A stretch of DNA of 64,000 bases from Clarkia xantiana subsp. parviflora. Taxonomy: Eukaryota; Streptophyta; Magnoliopsida; Myrtales; Onagraceae. The notes below the pieces were generated by a model. The model ran no database searches, had not been told where the DNA came from, and was given only the letters and a program-made list of their open reading frames with translations. Shown here one piece after another: positions 1 to 9,277 of this stretch; the stretch's first letter is position 1; each line of letters begins with the position of its first letter. Position numbers and translations under genes: made by a program. Location of the stretch: positions 39,113,452 through 39,177,451 of the forward strand of contig JAPTYO010000002.1 in assembly GCA_036873135.1 (NCBI GenBank). Direction: 5' to 3'.

Positions 1-55
1 GCACAATTGCACAAACAGACGTGTCCTCACGACCCAGTTCGACCAGGACGCAACA
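1..55 (+). repeat. A1 5' LTR, last 55 bp
   Basis: This is the 3' end of the LTR, ending in CAACA and followed directly by the primer-binding site. It is identical to the last 55 bp of the 3' LTR at 10025-10079. Confidence 0.93.
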
Positions 56-73
56 TTGGCGCCGTCTACGTGA
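56..73 (+). other. A1 primer-binding site
   Basis: The sequence TTGGCGCCGTCTACGTGA follows the LTR end without a gap. The TGGCGCCGT core is also found after the LTRs of A2 and H, and in degraded form in B, D and E. It resembles tRNA-derived primer sites of Athila/Tat elements; I do not assign the tRNA. Confidence 0.8.
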
Positions 74-104
74 TTCGAACAAGAAGCTACCGTACCGCAA
101 AGTC

Positions 105-815
105 ATGACGAGTGATTACAACGCTCTCACTAAGGCCAATCCGTCAAAAACCAGGAAGCACTTTAGACGTCATAAAAGGTCCATAATGTCTCCCGTGCCA
201 GCAAGCAGTGTGCCATCCGCACAGCACGGCCCAAAGTTTCCAGGCATCCACGTGATACATGGAGGCTTCGGGGCAGGAGGCGAAACATCATATGGGAGAG
301 AAATATACGCTTCCCTGATGATCCATGAGCCCAGAGGCAGTCAGCAAGGAGACGTCGTCCTAGAAGACGCCATTGGCTTTTCTTCAGAAGATAAGACGCA
401 CATAACATTTCCACATAATGACGCCTTGGTCATAACCATGACAATCGACGGCATGGACATCAAGCGTATCTTGGTCGATGGAGGGAGTTCGCCCAACATC
501 ATCACGAAAGACGTCATCCTAGCTTTGGGGAGAAAGAAGGACGTCAACAGAATGAATTCACCCTTAGTGGGGTTCATGGAAGATGCAAGTTACCCATTGG
601 GGTCCATAACACTGCCAGTTATACTGGGAGAGGGCAACTCACGTCTTCAAATTGCAATACCATTTATGGTAGTACAAAAGCTTGACGCATACAATGGTAT
701 CTTAGGATACGCAACCATGAATGCGTGGGGAATGGTGCCATCCACAGCACACCAGAAGATCAAATTCCCAACTGCAGCCGGAATCGGTGAAGTCAAAGGA
801 GACCAACTGTTATAA
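105..815 (+). pseudogene. A1 Gag stub fused to aspartic protease
   Basis: The start ATG at 105 opens with MTSD, as does gag of A2. After about 50 residues the frame passes directly to the HVIHGG motif that in this lineage lies just before protease. The whole capsid and nucleocapsid part of Gag is therefore deleted. The protease active site is VDGGSSPN near residue 125, followed by the usual PLVGF and ITLPV strands. The frame stops with TAA at 813-815 where B and H continue. Processing of a Gag-Pol precursor would be the family role; without Gag this copy cannot make particles by itself. Confidence 0.85.
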
Positions 816-1214
816 AAAAATTGTTACAACGTGGCAATCCAAAATAACGTCAAGCCAGGCAAGGATGACATGCCCATCATTGATGATGATCCAAGAGAAG
901 GTCGTGCTCGACCGGCCCCAGTAGAGGAGTTAAAACAAATAAAGATCGAAGAGCCAGACAGAATGGTCCAAATCGGAGCATCCCTGTCAGAAGATGAAGT
1001 GATAGAAATCACAGCACTCCTCAAAGAGTATAAAGAGCTTTTCTCACCAAGCGATATGCCCGGAATAAGCGCAAAAGTCATTTCCCATAAGCTCAACATC
1101 AAACCAGGAACTCGAGCAATAGCCCAGAAACTTCGACCCCTCGGGGGCAACAAGAAACTGGCAATCAGAGAAGAGGTGGAAAAACTGCTTGACGCAGGAT
1201 TCATCGAAGAATAA
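816..1214 (+). pseudogene. A1 protease-RT spacer
   Basis: This continues the protease frame after the TAA at 813 and matches the linker in B and H that carries the SPSDMPGIS and LRPLGG motifs. Two residues (AW) present in H and B before SPSDMPG are missing. The frame ends at a TAA (1212-1214) directly after FIEE; B has a TAG at the same codon. Confidence 0.8.
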
Positions 1215-1711
1215 AGATACCAAACATGGGTTGCAAACCCGGTGTTGGTTCCTAAATCAAGTGGTAAGTTAAGAATGTGCATCGATTACAGAGATCTCAA
1301 CAACGCATGCCCAAAGGATTCATATCCTCTCCCAAGAATCGACCAACTAGTCGATGCCACTGCCGTCCATGAATTAATGTCTGTAATGGATGCATACTCA
1401 GGATACAACCAAATCCCGATGTTCAAAGATGATGCACCGCATACTGCATTCTATGCAGATAGCGAAATATACAACTACACGGTGATGCCATTCGGCCTAA
1501 TCAATGCAAGAGAAACATACCAGCGAATGGTCAATACCATCTTTGGCGATCTAATCGGAACAAAAATGGAGGCATACGTAGACGACATGGTCGTGAAGTC
1601 AACCAAAAGGCGCAACCATGTCGACGACTTGCGAGCAATCTTCAAAAGAATGCGCGAATATCAAGTTCGCCTAAATCCAACAAAATGCGCTTTCGGCGTA
1701 CAATCAGGAAA
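1215..1711 (+). pseudogene. A1 reverse transcriptase, first part
   Basis: Ty3-type reverse transcriptase in the same frame as the protease. WVANPVLV, RMCIDYRDLNNACPKD and PLPRIDQL lead to the palm motifs MDAYSGYNQ and AYVDDM (YVDD around 1574-1585, the catalytic aspartates). A one-base change near 1711 shifts the frame inside the SGK-LGFMVS stretch, and the rest of RT is read in the next frame. Confidence 0.88.
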
Positions 1712-3046
1712 ATCCTTGGATTCATGGTGAGCCAGAGGGGGATAGAAGCTAACCCAGAGAAGGTGAGGGCGATTGAAGAAATGGTGTCCCCAAGGAGACA
1801 TAAGGAAGTCCAACAACTAAATGGCCGCCTAGCTGCTTTAAACAGATTCCTTGCCAGAATAGGCGACAAGGCACTCCCTTTCTTTGAAGTCTTGCGTGCA
1901 AACAAGAAGTTTGAATGGACACCAGTGTGTGAAGAGGCCTTTCAGCAATTAAAACAACACTTGCGCACATTGCCGACATTGGCAAAACCGATACCAGGAG
2001 AGCCCCTCTTCCTGTACATATCAGTGAGCAACACGGCAGTCAGCTCAGTCCTTGTCAAACAAAAGGGGACTACCCAGCTCCCATTCTACTACGTAAGCAA
2101 GATACTCGCAAAATACGAGATAAACTACATGCCAATCGAAAAATACCTGTACGCGCTTATAATAGCAGCAAGGAAGCTGAGGCCATACTTCCACGCACAC
2201 GAAGTAACAGTCTTAACAGACCAACCCCTGAAGCATATCCTGTCAAAGCCAAACATGTCAGGAAAGCTAACAAAGTGGTCGGTAGAGCTAAGTGAATTCC
2301 GCATTCACTTTGCTCCTCGAACGGCGATCAAGGGGCAAGCATTGGCAGACTTTATCGCAGAATTCACCGGGATAACACCCGACACAGATCCCCAAGTTGG
2401 ACCTCAACAAATTGAAGAACATACCGAAGTATGGCAAATGTACACCGACGGATCTTCAAACGTAGGGAGATCAGGTGCCGGATTCCTCCTAATACCTCCC
2501 GATGGATCTAATCCGTTGAAGTATGCTCTAAACTTAACATTTAGAGCAACAAACAACGAGGCGGAATACGAGACATTGATAACTTGTTTAAGAATTGCAA
2601 AAGGTGTCGGAGTTAAACATCTACGAGTGAAGTGCGATTCGCAGTTAGTCGTCAATCAAGTTAAAGGCGAATACGCGGCAAAGTCAGAAAATATGCAAAA
2701 GTACTTGGGGCAAGCAAAAGACCTCATCACAAGCTTCGATACCTTCGACATTACCGCGGTGCCTAGAGAAGAAAATCAAGAAGCTGATGCCTTGAGCAAA
2801 TTCGCACAAGGCAATGAACAAGGCAAAGAAACACATTTCGTGGAAAACAGAATCTTGTCAGTAATTGACAAATTCGAAGTCTTGTGCATCAATCCAGATC
2901 CAGATTGGAGGACCCCAATATTGGCATACCTCAAAGACCACAAGCTCCCCGAAGAAAAAGTTCAAGCCCAAAAAATCCAGAGACAAGTCGTCAATTACGC
3001 GTTGATAGTGAGCTTTACAAAAAATGATTTTCAACCCCAGACCTAA
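1712..3046 (+). pseudogene. A1 RT thumb/connection, RNase H and second (archaeal-type) RNase H
   Basis: The frame runs from LGFMVSQRGIEANPEK through the thumb into a first RNase H-like region (YYVSKILAK, VLTDQPLKH) whose first catalytic aspartate position is not conserved. A second RNase H follows with MYTDGSSN, NNEAEYE, KCDSQLVVNQ and EADALSKFA, keeping the D-E-D-D pattern. Dual RNase H is a known mark of the Tat lineage. The stretch 3005-3080 looks garbled by two compensating indels compared with B, and a TAA at 3044-3046 ends the frame. Confidence 0.87.
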
Positions 3047-4135
3047 GGTGCATCACCTTCCGGGAGGGCCAAAAAAGTGTTAGAAGATTTACATAAAGGC
3101 CAAGCAGCCTGCCATGAAGGGGCAAGATCTCTAATACGCAAAACATTGAGCTTGGGATACTATTGGCCAACCATGAAGAACCAAGCTACGCACTTGGTCA
3201 CAGAAAGCGAATCCTGCCAACTTTATTCAAGAAGTATCGCGGAACCAGCCGCCGAGCTAAGCCCAATTGCAAGCTCCTGGCCATTCGCACAATGGGGGAT
3301 CGATTTGGTGGGTCCACTTCCAAAGTCAAAAGTCCAAACCAAGTACATTGTCGTCGCAATCGATTACTTTTCAAAGTGGATCGAGGCAAAGGCATTGGCA
3401 CAAACAACCGATGCACAAATAATGGACTTCATCCGAAATCACATCATCGCACGATATGGAGTTCCGAAGGTCCTAATCAGCGACAACGGACCACAATTCA
3501 AGAGCTCAAGGCTTCAAATATTTTGCAAAAGACTCGACATTAACCACCATTTCGCGTCAGTCCGCCATGCTCAAACCAACGGACAAGTCGAAGCCGCCAA
3601 CAAGACCGTCCTAGACGGTCTCAAGAAAAGGGTGCATGCATTAAAAGGAGGATGGACAGAAGAGCTTAGCAGTGTTCTGTGGGCACTTCGAACAACTCCA
3701 AAGGAGTCAACTGGAGAAACACCATTCAGTCTGGTATATGGAACGGAAGCAGTCGCTCCCATCGATATTGCTGTCTCATCCTACCGCACAACCCATTTCA
3801 ATGCTCAAGCCAACGAAGTAGACATGCGTCTAGACTTACACTTGGCTGAAGAAAAAAGGCGTAACTCCGAGCACAATCAGGCACGCATCCGTTTGATAAC
3901 CGCAAGATATTACAACAGGAAGGTGAAAGAAAGACAATTCCATGTCGGAGAAATGGTGTGGAGAAGGAATGAATTCTCACATCTCGATCAAATCAACAAG
4001 ATGTCTCCAAAATGGGAAGGTCCTTACAAGGTCATATCCATCCCGTATATCAACGCATATCGCCTTGAAGATGCAAATGGAAATGTCTCTACAAATACAT
4101 TTAGTGGAGGACACTTGAAGAAATTCCACGGATAA
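3047..4135 (+). pseudogene. A1 integrase
   Basis: The frame from 3077 contains an HHCC-like zinc region (HKGQAACHEGAR ... SESCQ), in which the first cysteine seen in B and H is serine. The catalytic core keeps D (WGIDLVGP), D (ISDNGPQF) and E (NGQVEAANK) with about 35 residues between the last two. The C-terminal part has RYYNRKVKERQF, PKWEGPY and ends GGHLKKFHG. No chromodomain is seen. Apart from the zinc-finger change it is open. Confidence 0.9.
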
Positions 4136-4755
4136 AAGGATAATCTTCTATCGCAAAAGGAGCTGTTGTATCAAGCCCTTTTGCTCTTATTTCCATAACG
4201 CATCTACTTGTTAAAAAGACCACTCTCTTATATAAAGTGGCATCTCTGTAATAATCTCACAAACCTAATGAAGTCGTTCTATCTTCGTAGGAACACAACT
4301 ACTCTATGTACGTTACATGGAAGCAAAACAAAGTAACTACAACAACTATTACCTACACCAACAAGGAGTTTATTTCTCCTTTCATAAATTGGCATCTATC
4401 TCAAGAAGGTGTCGGCAACACAAAGCCATTACGCTATGTTCACAGCCAACTTATATGACGCAAGGACAACTTGCGGATTATCTACAAAAAAGGAACTTAT
4501 AGCAATTCTCTACTCAAAGTGACGACTATTCAAGGGCCGTCATCTACAAGCAATATCTTGGATTAACACCAAGACCTGCTATCAAAGGGGGCATGTTAAG
4601 GTATCCTCTTTGAAAAAATAAATCCCATGTTTACTTCTAGAAAATGACATGCTGTGACATCTCTTATTAGAGGCAAATCCTCATGTTCATAGCCATTCCC
4701 TGGATTCAGAACAGGATGGGCAAATTCAATAACGGGGTTGATCACCCCATAAGTG
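4136..4755 (+). other. A1 post-integrase spacer with a short CTTGG hairpin
   Basis: No gene is supported here. At 4557-4573 a 5-bp stem CTTGG/CCAAG encloses a 7-base loop; the same hairpin recurs in A2, B and, loosely, E in the corresponding spacer. The segment 4620-4750 is related to 20640-20780 of A2 and 29330-29400 of B. Confidence 0.55.
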
Positions 4756-5440
4756 GCGGATGTCCTCTGCTTAGACGACAATCCCATATTACGAATTCCT
4801 AGTAAGTGTTCACTCTTCACAGCGGATGTCCTCTGTTTAGACGACAATCCCATATTATGAATTCCTGGTAAGGGTTCACTCTTCATAGCGGATGTCCTCT
4901 GTTTAGACGACAATCCCATACTTCGAATTCCTGGTAAGGGTTCACTCTTCATAGCGGATGTCCTCTGTTTAGACGACGATCCCATATTACGAATTCCTGT
5001 TAAGGGTTCACTCTTCATTGCGAATGTCCTCTGTTTAGACGACAATCCCATACTTCGAATTCCTGGTAAGGGTTCACTCTTCATAGCGGATGTCCTCTGT
5101 TTAGACGACAATCCCATATTACGAATTCCTGGTAAGGGTTCACTCTTCATTGCGAATGTCCTCTGTTTAGACGAAAATCCCATACTTCGAATTCCTGGTA
5201 AGGGTTCACTCTTCATAGCGGATGTCCTCTGTTTAGACGACAATCCCATATTACGAATTCCTGGTAAGGGTTCACTCTTCATTGCGACTGTCCTCTGTTT
5301 AGACGACAATCCCATACTTCGAATTCCTGGTAAGGGTTCACCCTTCATGGCGAATGTCCTCTTGTTAGATGACAATCCCATATTACGAATTCCTGGTTAG
5401 GGTTCACTCTATACGGCGGAAGTCCTCTTGCTAGACGACA
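4756..5440 (+). repeat. 66-bp tandem array in A1 (about 10 copies)
   Basis: Units begin near 4756, 4822, 4888, 4954 and so on every 66 bp, each with GCGGATGTCCTCTGTTTAGA or a close variant. Adjacent units alternate between two subtypes (for example CATATTACG and CATACTTCG), which points to a 132-bp higher-order unit. Because 66 is a multiple of 3 the minus strand shows a long open frame (4596-5381) that I do not regard as a gene. A shorter, degenerate relative lies at 20400-20660 in A2. Confidence 0.9.
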
Positions 5441-5694
5441 ATTACGTACTACATATTTTCAAAACCGTGTTGCATGGTTCCTGGACGCAGAAAACATGCA
5501 TCACAATTCATACTCTCAAAAGTGCTACATGGTCCCTGGACGCAGGAATCGTGTATCACAAATATTTTTACCAAATATTTTGCCAAATACTTTATAAATT
5601 TTTTTATATCAAACACCTTTTCAAACATTTTATCAAACAACCTTTTTAGGATTCACAAAACACTCTTTCAAAACCCAAAAATGTTTCTACGTAT
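5441..5694 (+). other. A1 spacer, AT-rich with GTTCCTGGACGCAG repeats
   Basis: No gene. Two copies of a CCTGGACGCAG phrase lie about 50 bp apart and are matched in A2 at 20290-20370. The AT-rich stretch between 5560 and 5640 is also shared with A2. Confidence 0.4.
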
Positions 5695-5830
5695 GCTTCC
5701 CCAACGCGGGTTGATACACGCTGGCAGGTGCGCACCCTGTTTAAAACTCATAAAATTTACAAGTAGAGTCTTGTACAACGTCGCCTTAGAGTGGAACTAA
5801 GAGACGGTATAAACTAGTATCTTGCTCAAG
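5695..5830 (-). other. Conserved non-coding block with two hairpins (A1 copy)
   Basis: Read on the minus strand this block is almost identical to A2 20013-20150 and B 29034-29135. It contains two perfect small hairpins: CTTAG/CTAAG around a 7-base loop (5785-5801) and TACAAG/CTTGTA around a 6-base loop (5758-5775). It lies about 400 bp past the stop of the antisense gene in A1 and in B. Conservation here is higher than in the surrounding spacer, where similarity between A and B is hard to see. Confidence 0.75.
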
Positions 5831-6044
5831 CCAAGATAACACATTTCAAAAATACTACTTGTTAAGTCGCTATACGCAAATCACTTGACAGGTTTCAACA
5901 GATATAGTGACAAGCTATGCAGGAAGTCGTACAACATGCGTAACGCATCGTACAAACAATCTTGAATCAAAAGTGGCCATCGGTCACGATTGCGGGGACT
6001 ACGTTTATACTACTAGTTATCCACGTTCAGTAAACACAGTAAGT

Positions 6045-6077
6045 GATAACGGTATGAAATATTGCTAACAAGTTATC
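6045..6077 (-). other. GATAAC/GTTATC hairpin (A1 copy)
   Basis: GATAAC at 6045 pairs with GTTATC ending at 6077, enclosing a TATTTCATACC core on the minus strand. The same arrangement is at 19570-19606 (A2) and 28753-28789 (B), always just past the antisense gene. Confidence 0.6.
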
Positions 6078-6239
6078 ATGCAAACTGCTGTGTATAAAAC
6101 AGGTTCAAACGACGTAGTTCAAAGCGAACAAGTCACAAGCAACAATCAAACAACAACTCCAACAAGTTTCTAAACATAGAAGCCGGGGGGCAAGTGGACT
6201 CATAAACGAGCCCAACATGCTCAATATAAAACGAGCAGT

Positions 6240-7684
6240 TCAAATAGCGGCACCACCAGAAGGCCCGGGGGCAACCTCCATAAACTCGGGAGAAGTAACA
6301 ATGACGTTCACATCTCCGCTATCATCAACCAACACCTCGTAGTTGGGAAGGCCACACTCCAAAAGGTTCAGCGCCTCAATGTGAGAAAGGGCGTAACTCG
6401 CATATGGCCCTAACTCGCCAAAAGGGAACCCAGGGTCAAGATCCTTCACACGGGTGAAGTAATCCTCGGAACGCTCGCTCATCAGGTTGTTCACTTTCTC
6501 CTCAACAGCAACTTCAAAATCAGAAGTTCCCAAGTACTTGGTGAAACCCACTTGTACGCCCTTTTCCCGACTCTCCTTACCAAGAGCAGCTAACTCCGCT
6601 CCTTGAGAATGAAGATCGTCTGTAACCTTCTTCTCAAGAGCGATCATCTCAGACTCAAGCTTTGACAAGCGAGTATGGCGCGCCTCATAACAACTCTCAG
6701 AAGCAGTAGCTTTCGAACTCAACACGCGAGCCTCTTCCTTGGTTCGCGACAACTCTTGGCGCAAAGCGTCACACTTATCCATAGCCGCCTGCTTCGCGCT
6801 TACCAGCTCCATGACAAAAGATGACATGTTTACCATGTCGGCTACAACCTGCACATATCAATGCGATAAGCCAAAAATAAATCGCAAAAACAACAAACTT
6901 GGCAGAAGAATCAAGTTACTTACAGGAGCAAACCGGGATAAGGCACCCTGTGCATAAGCCTCAGCCTCCTCATCAGTCGTTGGGCAAGAATGCCTATCAC
7001 CTGGTGGAACACATCTACGCAACACACGAACTCCAACCTCTGGAGTGCGAAGTGAAGACTCCTTGGGGAAATAAACTCCACCATTACCAAGAGGAGCCCA
7101 GGTGTCCCCAGTAATGTCCAACCCAACGGGGCACACCAGATGGTCGCGCCTAAGAGGGGGAACCGCTACGACAAAGAAAGAAAAGTGGTTAACAACAAAT
7201 AACAAAACCGCGGAATACATTCATCAAAAGTGTACTTACAAAGTCCGCGGACTTCCACAGGTCGGTTTCCCGACTGGGGGGCAGATGACGCTACATCACG
7301 ACTCGCGACTTCCTTGCCTTTACGAGTGTTAGTAGTCGCATTTGGCTTCAAGCGCTTGGGATCAGTCGGTCCACGCGCCACTGTGTCAGTCCGCTTGGAA
7401 GAAACGCGAGAATCAGACACTGGGGGAGTATCCCCGATCACATGAGTAGAAGACCCTTTGCCAAGATCACGCCCTGAATTGGCAGGAATGATGGGGGCAG
7501 GGGCCACCAAAGCCGGATCGGCACGAGAAGCAATACGCGAAGCCGCCGCATGAAGTGACGAACTCTTTCCGGCAAACCAACCTGCAATATGAATTTACAA
7601 AAGACATGTAGCCGTTCAAAAAGCTATCCATTATGAGTGTCAAAATGCTCAAAAATGTTCAGAGTAAGAACGAAGGATTTACTC
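6240..7684 (-). CDS. A1 antisense additional gene, spliced, predicted 398 aa, intact
   Basis: Predicted exons on the minus strand: 7684-7681 (ATGA), 7581-7240, 7165-6924 and 6848-6240. Each intron has GT..AG (two donors are GTAAGT), and the joined length of 1197 nt stays open to a TGA. Residues 76-81 (PKRLKP) look like a basic nuclear signal. Residues 116-196 form a domain shared with B, D and E (RRDHL, GD, W.P, VPPGDR). Residues about 205-300 are heptad-rich coiled coil, and a C-terminal segment has FPFGELGPY near residue 337. It runs against A1's gag-pol, like antisense ORFs reported in Grande and Retand elements. Function is unknown. It lacks the N-terminal domain seen in D and E. Confidence 0.8.
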
Positions 7685-8740
7685 ATAGCAACAACTCGGT
7701 CGAAAGGAAGGGGATTCCGCAAGAAGCTACTACGACTTCACAACCTGTAAAAAGTCAACGGACGTAGCCAAAGTCAACGTGCATAGCAGAAGTCAACGCG
7801 CGTATCAAAAAGTCAACGCACGTAGCCAAGGTCCACGCGCATAGTAAAGTTGGTACGTACAATAAAAGGGACTAACGTCTTAAGAAGCTATCATGCAAAC
7901 GGTGGGATTAACGCGACGAATCGCAAGGATCAAACGCGACAACACTTAGGGAAAATATTTCTCTAAGACGTCAAAACAACAAGTGACTATGCCTAAAGTC
8001 ATTTGGCGATCCCCGTCAACCAAAAAACCCGCCAAGGGAAAAAATTACGCATACCGACCAAAATCTTCTACACAAAGACACGGGGACACTATGTCCAAAC
8101 GGGGAATTCTACCTCAACTATCCACGGAAGTGAGAAAAACGTCTAAGTTATGGACTAACAGCGATAATAACGGCAACCAATAAGCAATTACTCGACATAC
8201 AAGCATCAACAAGCAGTCCCATACGTCAACGACGAAAAATAGCTCAAACGAACAACAATACGGCGACATTCGAAATCAAGTCGAAGCTGTCCTGTAAAAT
8301 CGAGTTTCCAAATTACCTCAAAACGTGACAAAAAGTATCACAATGGACTCCCCTCGTCGAGACGATTCCGGAAAGGTAAGGACCGCGACGAACAGAGGCC
8401 GGGAAGGCGGCGCGTGGGTTACACGCGCCGGCGAGGTTGGATCTCACGCGGTGGCGCGCGAGGGCACGTCCGGCGTCTCCTGGCAATTCCGAAGGCGGCG
8501 CTGGAATCCTCGTGACAATATGAGTCGAATGGTGGTGTCAATTTCTGAAAACAAGTCAAGGATCAAACACGAAACTGTCGGGACGTGTCTAAGCTTTACG
8601 ACGGTGAAGAAATTTTGAACACACAAACAATTTCGGGAAATGATGAATGAATTACCTGCAAAGAAGATGGAATGATGAATTCCCAAGGTGCTGGAAGGAT
8701 AATTGGGGATGTGTGTAATTACATATCCCAAAAGATGCTT
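7685..8740 (-). promoter_or_regulatory. Leader/promoter region of the A1 antisense gene
   Basis: Read on the minus strand, 8730-8230 aligns at roughly 85% by eye with A2 16865-17345 on the plus strand. Shared marks are TTGGGATATGT, a CTTCTTTGCAG acceptor-like site, a GC-rich segment with repeated GCGCGT (about 8350-8510), and TTTTACAGGACAGCTTCG. This is upstream of the antisense ATG and looks like its 5' leader with at least one untranslated intron. Region 7730-7960 has repeated 'agtcaacg.gcgta' phrases and a CACTTAGGGAAAATATTT motif. Confidence 0.55.
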
Positions 8741-9234
8741 TGTTGATAAGGATTAAAGGATTAACTTATCTACACTCACGCCTAAACACCTACGGTATAC
8801 TCCACCCTCTCTTCTAAAATATCTAATCCTACGCATATCTTGATATTGCACGTATCAAACCCGTTACTCTACGCGTATGTTTCCATATCGCATGATTCAT
8901 GATTTGATAATCGCTAAGTTGTTTTAGAAACGTACGGTTTATATGCCTTGCATTGCATAATTACGATCTTGCCATGACCATTACTTGTGCATGCATGATT
9001 GATAGAGGCATGTTCGCATGATGTATTACCAATTACTTATGTCTCCAACGATAACCGTACTTGCACGCTACGTATGCGCATTCCCTATTGCACTAACCGT
9101 GATGACAGGGAACAAAGTCACTCGGTCGGAAAATCAAAGGACGGACGAAATCAAGATGTCTACGTCCGACCAACGATCAAAACCGAAAGGTTAGCGTAAA
9201 ACCCAAATTGAACACGTATCCTAACTTAAAAATA
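8741..9234 (+). other. A1 3' spacer, no gene seen
   Basis: Low-complexity, moderately AT-rich DNA matched by A2 16400-16860 in reverse orientation. I see no coding or structural feature beyond that. Confidence 0.5.
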
Positions 9235-9277
9235 GAGTCAAGAAAGGTTCTAAACCGTTTCTTGACTCGGGGGCAAG
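9235..9277 (+). other. A1 polypurine tract with upstream hairpin
   Basis: The purine run CGGGGGCAAG ends at 9277, directly before the 3' LTR. GAGTCAAGAAA (9235-9245) pairs perfectly with TTTCTTGACTC (9258-9268), and GGTT/AACC extends the stem to a 3-base loop, so the hairpin overlaps the start of the polypurine tract. The same design is present in A2, B, D and E. Confidence 0.85.

Noticed and set aside
4596..5381. 261-codon minus-strand frame in the A1 array
   Set aside because: It is the 66-bp repeat read in one frame; the related A2 array does not keep it.
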